NCBI GenBank assembly: GCA_037447655.1
Contig: JBBHKE010001937.1
Location: 1 to 64,000, forward strand
DNA: 64,000 nt
Direction of reading: 5' to 3'
Source of the DNA: Zygnema cylindricum
Lineage: Eukaryota; Streptophyta; Zygnematophyceae; Zygnematales; Zygnemataceae
The notes below the pieces were generated by a model, which searched no databases, was not told the DNA's origin, and saw nothing but the letters and a program-made list of their open reading frames with translations. Both the position numbers and the translations under genes were made by a program. Below are positions 37,230-49,000 of this stretch, in pieces. The first letter of the stretch is position 1. Each line of letters opens with the position of its first letter.

Positions 37230-38586
37230 TGATATTTGTGTATTTTCTAGGTCTATATTAGGATAGAAAAAGGCAGAGGCAGTCTCCCTCTAACTCCCTT
37301 CTCCAAGCCCCCACACTTGTCGTTGTCAATGAAGGCTAGAGAGGGAGCTAGAATCATGGCAACCAAAGCTCTCTAGAGAGACATAGAGTAGGTTTCGTAG
37401 ATTTACCAAAATGGTGTTTGACGGACCCAAGATTTGACCCTGGTACTTAGCGTCCGTCAAATCAACTACAGCCGTTAGCTTTATCCTGTAGCGTTGGACC
37501 AATGCTAAAGTACATGGACTACCATAATTATATAAATGTGAACGACGCGACATGTTCCATTTAACAGATTACGTGACAAACTATACATGGAAATGAACCA
37601 GACCACACTAATTCGATACCGCACGGAATTAACGTGATGAAATTTTATTTCGACGGTCCGGATAAATATCCCATTTGTATCGACGGCCGTGGTGCAAGCC
37701 GAGATTCCGGAGTGGGCGAATTGGCGTTTTCGTGCAACGCCACTAAGGTCAACATGTGGCAAGATCCTACAGGATTGCGCGATCTTCGAAACGCGAGATG
37801 ACAAGTCTGGATGTGACAAATGTCACATTATGGCGATGTCGTACATGGATCGTACAGAAAGTACTCCGTCACCTATACTTTCTTGTACTGTAAAATCATA
37901 TGATTCTTCTATACCTCAATTGGTTCACTGTTGACGAGAATTTCAACGGTCAACACGGAACGACGACCGTTGAAATTAAACGATCAACAAAGATTTATTT
38001 GGCGCGCCAAAGTGACACGTGGCATCATCCTATAGGATGTTGGAGAAAAAAGAGATAGAACGGCGACGATCTATTCGCCACGTGGCACACCGAGAGTGGT
38101 GCCACATAATTCCGTACATAAAATACAACGGCTACTGTGTTTTCAGTGTACATTATGTAGTGTGCAATAATATGATTGGTCTAAAGAGGCTATGAGAGGT
38201 TTTAGGACTTGAAACTTTTTTGGTAGGTAGCCACCTCTCTTTGAGAGCACCCTTGTATAAAAGGCTCACTTTGAGCCGCCATAACTATCAACTCAGTTGA
38301 CCATTTTCAGTGATTCTTTTTGTTGTAGACTCAAGGGTGTCTAAGCTACACAGAGGTGTAGTTGGTTGGAGTATTTGCATTCCAGGGTGGCAACATTTCT
38401 AAGGGAAAGTCAAAGTTGGGAATATTGTCTAAAACAAATGTTTAAGCTTTCCATTATGTCGTGAAACTGAGCACACAAAAAGTCTTCTTTCACAAAGGTG
38501 GAGTTTGATTGGGGTTCTCACTGCCAAGGTGTACGTCATTTGGGTTTGTATCAACTTGGATTCGGCACTATCTAGATAAGCTTCTT
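37230..38586 (+). repeat. LTR of copia-4, first copy (3' end missing)
   Basis: Runs parallel to 39536-40895 and leaves it at GATAAGCTTCTT, going straight into the pol-like body. TATAAAAGG at 38256-38264 is followed by GGCTCACTTTGAGCC. Confidence 0.8.
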
Positions 38587-39535
38587 CACATCGGAAGAAG
38601 AGGAAGGGGAGAAAGAGGATGAAGATATTTTGCAGCTTCTCCACATCGGTAGAATGGAGAAAAGAGAAAAGTACACAAAAATTCCACGAAAGCAAAAGTG
38701 TGCTTTTGGAGGTGCAACGGAAGTAAAGAGAGAATAGATACTCGAGGGAGTTCAGCATGATGAGGATGTCATAGAATGTAAAGTGTTTCACTTAGAGATG
38801 AGAAAATCCGACCTAGGATCCATGATTTAAAAAGGGAAAAATCAAAATATTGAGGATATTTTTATAGATATTTTGGAAACAGGAAAATGGTCGGAAAGGA
38901 AGACTTCAACGTATTCCGAGGAAAGGGGAGAAGTAAATCTAGAGGGGGTTTCAAAAGATAGGGTAAAAGAGGAATATTTAATGAAAGGTTTAGGGGAGAA
39001 AAAATATTTACTGGGAATAAAATTAGAAACTGATAGTGGAAAAAATTCCACAGGAGAGAATGAGTAAAGTTCAAAAAATTGGGTGAGTATTATAGATAAA
39101 ATATGAGTGCGAAAGACGTAGATCTTATGAGGAACTTAGTGGGGACACTTGTTTTTGGGAAAATTTGGGGGGATAATCAATTTGACATCACTAATGGGAG
39201 TGATGCCATTAATGAAGGTGTGTCTGTAAAAGGGTTAGCATCTGGGTGTGTGTTACAGATTGGAGATGGGGCTAGCTGTTTGAACTACAATAGGGAAATC
39301 GGATTTTGTGTGGATGGAAAAGGGATGAGGTGGATAAAATCTTTGATCATATTTATGAAAAGTGGGATGCTAAATAAAATAAGTGATCAGCAAGATGGAA
39401 TATTAATTTCAGCTCATCTAATTGACCTTTTAAAATATGAGGGTATTTTCTTGACGCTTTATGGAAAAAAAAAAAGGTAGTGTTTGATATTTTTGTAGGA
39501 ATTGAAAGGAAAAATATATTAGAAAATAAGGGGAG
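38587..39535 (+). pseudogene. Body of non-autonomous copia-4 with diverged pol remnants
   Basis: Recognisable pieces in copia order: IPRKQKCAFGG (between gag and protease), GLGEKKYLLGIKLE (the ARYILGIQVE part of RT) and LQIGDGASC with GMRWIKSLI (RNase H). Protease, integrase and most of RT are absent. A second copy at 56695-57493 is almost identical over their shared ~600 bp, with one 64-residue frame the same in both, so the deleted form itself was copied. Confidence 0.7.
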
Positions 39536-40938
39536 TGTCGATATTTGTGTATTTTCTAGGTATATATTAGGATAGAAAAAGGTAGAGGCAGTCTCCCTCT
39601 AACTCCCTTCTTGAAGCACTCACACTTATCGTAGTCACTGAAGGCTAGAAAGGAACCTAGAGTCATGGCTGCCAAAGCTCTCTAGGGAGACACAGAGTAG
39701 GTTTCGTAGATTTACCAAAATGGTGTTTGACGGACCTAGGATTTGACCCTAGTACCTGGCGTCCGTCAAATCACCTGCAACCGTTAGCTTTATCTTCTAG
39801 TGTAGGACCAATGCTAAATTACATGGAGTACCATAATTATATAAATGTGAACGACACGACATGTTCCATTTAACAGATTACGGGACAAACTATACATGGA
39901 AATAAACCAGACCACACTAATTCCATACCGCACGGAATTAACGTGATGAAATTTTATTTTGATGGTCCAGATAAATATACGATTTGAATTGACGGCCGTG
40001 GTGCGAGCCGAGATTCCGGAGTGGTCGACTTGGCGTTTTCAGGCACCGCCACTCTAGATGACACGTGGCAAGATCCTAGAAGATGGCGCAATCTCCTGAA
40101 CGCGAGATGTCAAGTCTGGATGTGACAAATGTCACATTATGGCGATGTCGTACATGGACCGTACAAAAAGTACTCCGCCACCTGCACTTTCTTGTACGGT
40201 ATAGTCATGTGACTGGTCGGTACCTCAGTTGGTTACGTGTTGACGAGAATTTCAATAGTCAACACGGAACGACAACCGTTGAAATTAAACGGTCAACAAA
40301 GATTTATTTGGCGCGCTAAAATGACACGAGGCATCATCCTATAGGATGTTGGAGAAGAAAGAGATAGAACCACGATGACCTATTCGCCACCTGGTAGACC
40401 GAGAGTGGTGCCGCATAATTCTGTACATAAAATACAACGGCTACCGTATTTTGACTGTACATCATGTAGTGTGCGATAATCTGATTGGTCTAGAGGGGCT
40501 ATGAGAGGTTTTAGGACTTAGAACTTTTTTGGTAGGTAGCCGCCTCTCTCTAAAGCACCCTTGTATAAAAGGCTCAGTTTGAGGAGCCATAACTATAAAC
40601 ACAGTTGACCATATTCAGTGATTCTTTTTGCTACCCACCCAGGGGAGTCCAGGCTACACAGAGGTGTAGTTGGTTAGAGTGTTCGCTTGCCAGAGTGGCT
40701 GAATTTTTAAGGGAAATTCAAAGGTTGGAATACTGTCTAAAACACATGTTCAAGCTTTCCATTATGTGGTGAAATTGAGCACACAGAAAGTCTTCTTTCA
40801 CATAGGTGAAGTTTTATTGGGGTTCTCACTGCCAAGGTGTCAGTCATTTAGGTTTGTATCAACTTGGATTCGGCACTATCTAGATAAGCTTCTTTGGATC
40901 TGCGATTTCTGTGGGGAAATAGAACCCATATAATTTCA
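39536..40938 (+). repeat. LTR of copia-4, second copy (complete)
   Basis: Begins TGTCGATATTTGTG after a polypurine tract and ends ATTTCA at the primer site, about 1.40 kb. TATAAAAGG at 40564-40572 is followed by GGCTCAGTTTGAGGAGCC. Confidence 0.8.
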
Positions 40939-41665
40939 GGTTATGGGCCCACCATCTAGGGTGCCTATGTTTTATCGAACATACTTCACTTATAGGGAGT
41001 TATGATGGAGGGATTTCTTTTCGAAAAGCACTTGAAAGAAATTGTTCAGGACAAGTGAGGTGTCCGCCACCCGACTTTGGTGGAACTCACTATGGAGATT
41101 CATCTGGGCTTTCCAAAAAACCAACCGGAGATCAGATGCAACGGAAGGTGGAGGGAAAATCATTGCCATGGAAGAGGGAAAAAGGGAAAAGGGAAAAATA
41201 ACACTTATGGTGAGGGGAGCTAGGCTCTCGCTATAGCTTCACTTGTATGGGTTATAACTGAACAAAAAACTAAAGAAAATGACAAAAAAATATGGGAATA
41301 AAAAAACAGTATAGCAAAACATCTCATACTTAGAAACGTGTCTAAGTCCATAGCTATCACTCTTATAAACTTAACCAAGTCTTCAGAGATATGGGAAGCA
41401 CTAATTTAAATTTATAATAGTGGGACTATACAGAGGTCGCAGTTAGTAAAACATGAAATAGAGGCCTATGTTTATAAAGGCGGTAGCATGATAGAGTTTT
41501 GCAATGATATTGTTGCGTTATATGTTGAGCTTGCTAGTACGGGGTATGTAGAATCTGAGGAGAGAAAGATCAACACACTAATAATGAAACTCTCAGATGA
41601 GTACGAAAACATAATTTATTGTATATATGAAATTCTGTATCCTCTATTAGACTACATAATCCATG
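40939..41665 (+). pseudogene. Primer site and gag fragment after the second copia-4 LTR
   Basis: GGTTATGGGCCCACC (40939-40953) is a full 15-nt match to the complement of the initiator tRNA-Met anticodon region; gag would start at ATG 40943 (MGPPSRVPM). Later gag pieces such as KHLILRNV, VYKGGSMIEFCNDIVALYVEL and INTLIMKLSDEYENII follow with several breaks. The fragment ends where an oppositely oriented LTR begins. Confidence 0.75.
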
Positions 41666-43090
41666 AAGCCTCTAAATAGCATTTAACTAACCCACTTCAA
41701 GCCACAACCACTGCTGCCGAAGAGGGAAAATTGACTATCTAATTGCATCGCTGTGCAGCTTGGACTCCCTTGAGTCGGTAGCAAAAAGAATCACTAAAAA
41801 CGACCAACCAACCGATAAGTTATGAGGTGGCAAAGATGCCAATTTATATAAAGCTCTCAAGGAAGAGGTGACTGTCTAAAAAATATGCTAAGTCCTACTT
41901 CCTTCTCACAACCCCTATTTACTAATGTACGACCCAATCACATAACTGTAAAGTACATAAAGGTATTATGGCCGATGTCTTTTCTGTACGGTCTGTGTAC
42001 GACAAGGCCGCTGAGTGGACGTGAGTCAACCTTTCACTCGACCTTACGCTCCCCGAAATTCCTACGACCGAATGTTATCCCTCCACGTGGCGCCAGGTCA
42101 TGCCACGTCCATAAACGCCAAAGTGACCATTTCGAGATCGCGGCAGCGATGTATGGCGTAGGATTAAATGTGACATTAAATTTTAGCCGTCGAAACAAAT
42201 GTCCGATTTATTTGTTTAATCGAAATGACGTCCGCACTAAGCTTTAACTAGTTCTATGTTCCTTCGTTCATATTTTAGTTAATCGGTTTCAAGACCGTAC
42301 AGAAGTTTAAATAGATATCAAACCCCATGTATCCTAACGGACTTCTGCGACAGACTGGTTAGAGCTAACGACTACGCCGCGCTCTGCCGGTCACAGGTTT
42401 GAGTCCTGTCGGACTCAACCTTTTGTTGAGACTGACTTAAGTCACTCTTTAGTTCCGCCTATGGAGCTGAGGCGGCCATGGCTCCATCACTCTCTCTCTC
42501 CTTCAATGACTACAACAAGTATGGGGGCAGGAGAGAAGAGATGGAGGCAAGATGCCTTTTTCTTATCTTTTTCGCTAATATATTTAGACCTAGAAAATAA
42601 CCAAAAACTATTTGTTTTCAACACTCCCCTTATTTTCTAGTCTAATTAAAACTTTTCTCTTAATCCACATTTTTCCTTACAATATTTTAACTTGGGAGAG
42701 GGAACACGTTTGGTCATCATGTTAGCCACCATTTCTTCATCAGATTTTTACACAAGATTTACAATTTTATTTTCAACCTTTTCCCTCACGAAGCTCAATC
42801 TTATGTCCATATGCTTAGTATTTAATTGATGTTTTGGATTGGCTGCAATAGTAATGGCAGCTTGATTATCACAAAAAACTTCAATTACTCCCTCCTTGAT
42901 ATACCCCAATTCTTGGAACAAGGACTTGACCCACATAAACTATTTCACAGCAGAACTAGAGGCCATATACTCAGCCTCCATTGTCAAGCTCGTGTGCCTT
43001 TTCGACACATTTTCTTTTTACCGAGATTTTTGGAACCTATTTTCCCTACACAGTCACCGAGGTACAAATATTGAGTCACCGGGGTACAAA
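41666..43090 (-). mobile_element. copia-5 fragment: 3' LTR and RNase H piece
   Basis: LTR 41666-42623 (- strand, starting TGTTGAAAAC, its last ~45 bp missing), preceded on the - strand by the polypurine tract TAGAAAATAAGGGGAG (42624-42639). RNase H residues MWVKSLFQELGYIKEG, EVFCDNQAAITIAANPKHQL and DIRLSFVREKVE lie at 42748-42936. The rest of the element is absent. A 24-bp tandem pair with ACCGRGGTACAAATATTGA closes the fragment at 43050-43095. Confidence 0.8.
42340..42412 (+). other. tRNA-like segment, antisense in the copia-5 LTR
   Basis: ACTGGTTAGAGCTAACG resembles a Pol III A box and CAGGTTTGAGTCCTG a B box. ACAGG and CCTGT can pair as a perfect 5-bp T stem around a 7-nt loop. No complete cloverleaf with matching acceptor stem is seen, so this is not called a tRNA gene. 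Equivalent segments are at about 44318-44399 and 56587-56670. Confidence 0.5.
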
Positions 43091-43603
43091 TATTGAGGTG
43101 TAACAGTCCCGACTAGATCCCTGTATTTTTCACACGAAGCGCGACGCAATTTGGTTTACGCCTAATCGAGGCCGGACGACCAAGTTATTTCGTTCCCAAG
43201 ATTGCAATTTCACCACCTGGAAGCAGTTTCCAACGTCCCTAGCTGAGGGTACAGTGTGGATTGGCACGTAACTTTTGGGATTGCAATCTAGATTATGCTG
43301 TTAGATGTCACTTTGACTTTAGTTGAGGTCCAACTGACCTCTGGTTCATTAATTACATTAGGTCCAGGTTCAACACTTCAGGACCATCTAAGTACTCTTA
43401 ATAGATTAGTATATCTGATTTGGACTCTGAGTCCCAGATTTAGGCGAAGTTTGAAGTAGAACTTTTTGCCCTGAGTGTGGTACGGTCGTATTTGTCTTAT
43501 GTCAGTTCAATAGCAATTGCTTTCTGGTCATAGGCTCCTTGCATGGCGTTGATGCTTTGGATTTGAAACTGGACAAACACTGTTGTATAAGGCACTTGGG
43601 GCC
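43091..43603. other. Unassigned segment between copia-5 and copia-2
   Basis: About 510 bp beginning TGTAACAGTCCCGACT, unlike the neighbouring elements. No ORF or repeat structure recognised; it may be host sequence or part of another element. Confidence 0.35.
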
Positions 43604-44608
43604 TGCAATTCTGTGTCCTCCATTTAACTACAGAATACAGAAAGCCTCTAGATAATATTTAACTAACCCACTTCAAGTCACAACCACTGCTGCCCAAAAA
43701 GGCAAACTGACAATTTGTCTACACCCCTGTGCAGTTTGGACTCCCCTGAGTCCGTAGCAAAAAGAATCACTGGAAACGGCCAACCAGCCGATAAGTTATG
43801 AGTCAGCAAAAATGCCAAGTTTATACAAAACTCTTAAAGGGAGAGAGGTACCTTTCAACCAAACTCTCTTAGTCCTAAATCTCTCTCACAATTCCTATCT
43901 ATTGAAGTACGAACAAATCAGATCATTGTAGGGTACAGAAAAGTACTATGGCCGATGTACTTTCTCTACGACCTATGTACGGCAACGCCATTGAGTGGAC
44001 GCCTGTCCACTTTTAACTTGTCTTTAAGTTCGTCGGAATTCCTGTGACCAAATGTCATCCCTCTGCGTGGTGCCACGTCATGCCACGTCCATAAACGCCA
44101 AAGTGACCATTCCGGGATCTCGGCAGTGATATACGCCGTCAGATTAAATCCAACATTAAATGTGCGCCGTCAAACAAATGTCCGATTCATTTGTTTTCGT
44201 GCGAGATAGTGTTCGCACTATATAACATTGGTTTTATGTTCTTCTATTCGTAACGCCGTTAATTAGAATAATGGTTTTAACAATGTTTATATAATTATCA
44301 AACCTAATGTATCCTAACGGACTTCTACGACAGACTAGATAAAGCTAACGGCTATGCCGCGCTCTGCCGGTCAGAGGTTCGAGTCCTGCCGGACTATACC
44401 TTTTGTTGAGAGTGACATAATCACTCTTTAGCCCTGCCTGTTTAAGCTAGGATAGCCATGTCTCAGCCACCCTCTATATCTCCCAGTGATTACGACAAGT
44501 ATGATGGGTAGAGAGAGGAGGTGGAGGCAGGCTGTCTGCCTTTTTCCTTTTTCTATTTGTACTAAATTTAGACCTAGAAAATACCATATAAAACTAACAA
44601 TTTCAACA
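43604..44608 (-). repeat. 3' LTR of copia-2
   Basis: About 1.0 kb on the - strand from TGTTGAAATTG to AATTGCA. The polypurine tract (AAATAATGGGAG) adjoins at 44609-44624. Confidence 0.8.
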
Positions 44609-44624
44609 CTCCCATTATTTTCTA

Positions 44625-45230
44625 GTCCAATTTTAATTTCAATTTTAATCCACACTTTTCTCTGCAATATATTTAACTTGGGAGAAGGCACCGGTTTTGT
44701 CATCATATCAGCTATCATTTCCTCATCTGATCTATATACAAGATTCACAATCTTATTCTCAACTTTTTCTCTTACAAAACTTAATCTTATGTCTATATGT
44801 TTAGCCTTAAAATGATGTTCTGGATTAGCTGCAATTACAATGGTAGCTTGATTATCCCAAAACACTTCATGCACTCCCTCCTTCATATACCCCAGTTCTT
44901 GCAGCAAAGATGTGACCCACATCAACTCTTTCATAGCAGAACAAGAGGCCATGTACTCAACCTCCATAGTAGACTGAGCAACCACATTTTGTTGCTTACT
45001 GCTCCAACAACAAGCACCTTCCGCAACATACAACACATACCCAGAAGTGTTGTTTTTGGAAGATTAAGTTTCGTATGTGCGCACGCATGTTTGCGTGCGT
45101 ATGTAATTATCTGATATACTGTGGAGGTTCGAAAGGATTTATGGATTGGGGGGTAATTGTACGAATGAATTTAAAGTGACGTAAATTACAAAATTGAGTG
45201 ACGCGAAGAAGCGTACTTTTCCTAGGATCA
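44625..45230 (-). pseudogene. copia-2 RNase H, start replaced
   Basis: AEGACCWSSKQQNVVAQSTM, EVEYMASCSAMKELMWV, DNQATIVIAANPEHHFKAKH and DIRLSFVREKVENKIVNLVY are well kept and contiguous. Upstream, about 45055-45230 is unrelated sequence with alternating GCGCACGCATGTTTGCGTGC, in place of the expected start of the domain. Confidence 0.85.
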
Positions 45231-46250
45231 TTTAGACTCCTAGTGAGTACTCTAACTGCTGCGGCTATGTTTGGCCTAGTACAATTCATGAAGTATATTA
45301 GACTTCCTACGACCTGTCTGTAAGGGATAGATTTGATAAACTCTCTCTCTTCATGACTTATTTGATCATCTAAGATTATCACTCCTCCCACTTCACTCTC
45401 ATCACTTACTTTCTTCAAGTCCATTGGAGTGGTACAACTGTTTGCTTTTTCCATCTAGAATTTTTTAAGCATATTACCTAATGCTTCTTTCTGAGTAAGT
45501 GATATGATTCTTTTCCCCCTATCTCTTTCCATTTAAATTCCTAAAATATATCTTGCCTCCCCTAAATCCTTCATGTCAAATCTGCTTCTAAGATCTTTTT
45601 TTAGCCTATTGATCTTTTCCAAAGTCTTACTGAGCAGAAGCAGATCATCCACATAGATTGCAATAAAAATCACACCATTCTCATCTTCAAACATATAGAT
45701 AGAATTGTCAGAGCTGATCCGGATATATCCCAAACCAGTGAGAAACTCATCTAGTTTGTTATTCTACTGTCGGGGAGCCTGCTTAAGTCCATATAAGGAC
45801 TTTATGAGCGTGCAGACTTTGCTCTCTTCCCCATTCTCCATGAATCCCTCTGGTTGCCACATGAAGATTTCTTCCTTTAACTCACCATTGAGAAATGCGA
45901 TCTTAATATCCATTTGATGAATTTCCATGTCTTCCGCTGCTGCTAGACTAAGGAGAACCCTTACTGATGGGAATCGAACAACTAGAGCAAACGTCTCCTC
46001 ATAGTCAATCCCCTCTTTGTGGGTAAACCCCTTTGCTACCAAACGAGCTTTATATCTTTCAATGGTATTATCTGGGTTCAGTTTTAGTTTACACACCCAT
46101 TTACAGCCAATAGGTTTTCTGTCTCGAGGACAATCCGCTAGTTCCAAAGTATTTGCTTCCATGATGGAAGCCATTTCATCATTTATGGCTCTATTCCATC
46201 TGTCTTTTTTCTAGGCTGTTCACTGCCCCAAGTATGACTGAGGCTCATTA
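45231..46250 (-). pseudogene. copia-2 reverse transcriptase, three stops
   Basis: [71 protein letters not shown], then FIAIYVDDLLLLSKTLEKI with the catalytic YVDD. C-terminal part: NSCTTPMDLKKV and GSLIYFMNCTRPNIAAAVRV. In-frame stops separate the blocks at about 45764, 45533 and 45455, where the rest remains alignable. Confidence 0.85.
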
Positions 46251-46599
46251 GGATGAGATAGCTTAGTTACCTTATGAGCAGCCTGTTTCTCTTGTATCCT
46301 TTAGCTGCTCTTTCTCCCTCCCTCAAACTTTGAAGCTGGAATGGAAGATTGTCTCGGGTTTCTCCTTAATGTCTCACCGGCTCCCCTATTCATGGAAGCC
46401 AGTTCCAATTCCATCTCTTCTGTCTCCTCGAAGTTTGTAGGAATATGTGAGGTGTCTGGTAGATCTCTTGTATCTTAGATCTCCCCTGAATCTGCAATCA
46501 CTGTTTCACTCATGTCTTTTTCGAAAAAGACATGACTCTCTTCGCTTTCAGACTCAAAGCAAATTTTTATCTTTTTGGTATATTTGAAGGGGTCAAATG

Positions 46600-48160
46600 A
46601 CTTTCCTTCATCCATGACAAGTAGGTGTTTGACCAAAATAATATCTTGCTTAGCAAAGTCATAGACTCTATATCCCTTGACATCCTCATCATATCCTACA
46701 AAATATCAAGGTTTGCCGTTAGCATCTAGTTTCCAGTTTTTCTTATTCATATCAAGATTGTAAACATGGCTACCGAATACTTTAAGGTGTGAGATATATA
46801 GTTTCCTTCCAACCCATCTCTTATAGAGTGCCATTCCCTTTACGGTTGAGGTAAGGACTCTATACTTAATGTAGTTGGCACAGTTCACTGCTTCTGCCCA
46901 AAATCTCTTTCATATTTTCTTGTCAGCCAACATACTACATACACTATCTCATAGTGTTCGATTCAATCTTTCAACTACCCCATTTTGTTCCAGGTTATAT
47001 GGTACAGTTTTCTGGTGCTGAAATCCCTCATCTCTTAGGTATTCCTCAAACCAGTTAGAGGTATATTCTCCCCTATTATCACTCTTTATTCTCTTAATGG
47101 GGGTTCCATGCAAATTCTCACTCCAGGCTTTATATTCTTTGAAATAAGTTGGTGTTTCAGACTTTTTTTAAGGAAGTAAACTCTAGAGTACATAGACCAG
47201 TCAACGAGTATTGTTAACATAAACCTCTTCTCTCCAAACAAAGTTACTTTTGCAGGTCCCAAGATATATGTGTGGACTAGATGTAGTACTTTCCCCTCCC
47301 TATATGTGGCGATTTTGGGAAAAGAAAGTCTGTGAGCTTTTCCTTGAGCATAGCCACTACAAACATCCACCATTTCATTATCACCAAACTGAATGCCTTC
47401 TACTACACTAAGCTTCTTCATTTCCCTCAACCTATCAAAATGCACATGCCCCAACTGCTTATGCCAAATCATCAATTTTGGATGACCAACATAATAATCA
47501 TTCTTCTTATCATTACTCAGGTTAAGCTTAAACTTGCCTTGGCTACTCTTATCTGCCGTGAAGTAGACTTCATCCCCATACTTAGCTGTGAAGACTCCTT
47601 TTCTAGTGAAGGTATGAAACTCTTTGTCATCTAACACATACGTAGAGACAAGATTTTTACTCAACTGAGGAATGTAGAGTACATCTGAGAATGTGAGTAT
47701 AGAAGTCTAACCCTCCACTAAGACTTTCAGATCTACTCACCCCACTAGATTTGTAGTAACCACTCTCCCATCCCCATACTCTATCTCTACAGTAGGGATC
47801 TTTCTTAGCTTAGTGAAGAGTTGTTTATCACGACACACATGCATGGATGCACCTGAGTCGATGATCCATCCTTCCTGTGGAGCTTCCCGAATTGCTCGAA
47901 GGGCACACTTCTGTCTCCGAGGGATCTCCTTCTCCTCCAAACTCTCGTCAAGAAGTAGCTCCCCATCCTCCTCAGAGGACTCGTCCTCGGTTTCTTCTGT
48001 CACTTTTGTGACCACAAGTGCCTTTTTCTTCCCTCCAAAAGAACCCCCTCCACGGTTCTTTTGGAGCCTCATCTCCAACAGCTTGACACAATCCGCAATA
48101 AAGTGTCCCGACTTTTTGCAAAAATGACAAAGGGCTTTTAAGGACATTGGTCCTCCAGGC
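46600..48160 (-). pseudogene. copia-2 zinc knuckle, protease and integrase, broken
   Basis: Zinc knuckle CHFCKKSGHFIADC near 48110-48135; protease GWIIDSGASMHVCRDKQLF near 47830-47880; gag-pre-integrase IWHKQLGHVHFDRL with CSGYAQGKAHRL near 47330-47480; integrase LVHTYILGPAK, in which Tyr stands where the first catalytic Asp is expected. The last part, MNCANYIKYRVL to LKVFGSHVYNL, lies at 46740-46890. Stops and frameshifts interrupt the frame. Confidence 0.8.
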
Positions 48161-48268
48161 TGATCTCTCTCTCCCTTGAACGATTTCTTCGGATCCTTCC
48201 CCCATCGATTTCCCCCTGCAGCTAGAGCTTGGATGCTCTTCCCCCCCCCTAATCTTTATTGTGTTCTC

Positions 48269-49000
48269 CTACACAAGTATCAAATAGACCACTATGTTCC
48301 ACTTCCATGAACTGTCAGTCATTTCGTGTACTCGGTACACTATGTTTTCATACTCGTGGGGTAATTTCATGATGAGAGTGTTAACTTTCATCTTCATTTT
48401 ACCTCTCCACCCGAAACTCTCCATCTCCATATACAAACAAGAAATATCATTACAATGCCCTAACATCTTTCCCCCTTTGTTAGTATAATTCCCCAACTTT
48501 TGTTCGGCCAACCGGAGCTCTTCAATAATACCAGCTCTATAGATTTCCACCAAACTCACCCACAACTCCTTGGCCTTGTAAATGCGAAGATCAGGGGTTT
48601 CTAAAGCCTGAGTCAGGTGTTTAAGCATGAAGTTTTTGGCAGCCATGTTGATGTCTTCCCACGTTTGGGTGTCGTTCTCCGCGGTCTTAACGGTCGCCTC
48701 TCCGGGTGTTGTGGTAATAGAAGCAATTGGAGTAAGAGGTGTCTCCTTCTCCTTCCCCTTTTTGGACACATTGTTGTCCCTATCATCTGCCTCCTCTACT
48801 ACAACAAAGGTTGCTGCAGCACAGGTTGCTGCAGCAAACCTTATTCCACCAAACCCTGATGGAGTTCCCTGAGGTGGACGTTTCACTTGTCCACTTACAA
48901 TACCCTAGTATCATTTTTCGCACAAATCCCCCATCATCATGGCTTCCCAATAGATGAACCCTGATCCACTGAAGGTGGGCACCCTAGAGGGTGGGCCCAT
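48269..49000 (-). pseudogene. copia-2 gag
   Basis: ATG at 49000 lies in the primer site (MGPPSRVPTFSGSGFIYWEA), with a stop soon after near 48910. The main part reads DTQTWEDINMAAKNFMLKHL, LWVSLVEIYRAGIIEELRLA and YTNKGGKMLGHCNDISCLYM, as in the other copies. The first ~150 codons are also present in the tandem duplicate at 49345-49500 in part. Confidence 0.8.

Larger units (their letters stand above)
37230..41665 (+). mobile_element. copia-4 family: LTR, short non-autonomous body, LTR, gag fragment
   Basis: LTR 37230-38586 lacks its 3' end. The body 38587-39535 is a deleted, strongly diverged pol; a second LTR occupies 39536-40938; then a primer site and gag pieces run to about 41665. The repeated LTR with internal parts on each side suggests a tandem or recombined arrangement of two related copies. 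The second LTR is preceded by AGAAAATAAGGGGAG, a normal polypurine tract. Confidence 0.75.

Noticed and set aside
38429-39074. Minus-strand frames in copia-4 repeated near 57.1 kb
   Set aside because: They recur only because the underlying element sequence is duplicated; the + strand shows the pol remnants.
42340-42412. A true tRNA gene
   Set aside because: A and B boxes are present but acceptor and anticodon stems do not pair convincingly, and the segment repeats inside LTRs.
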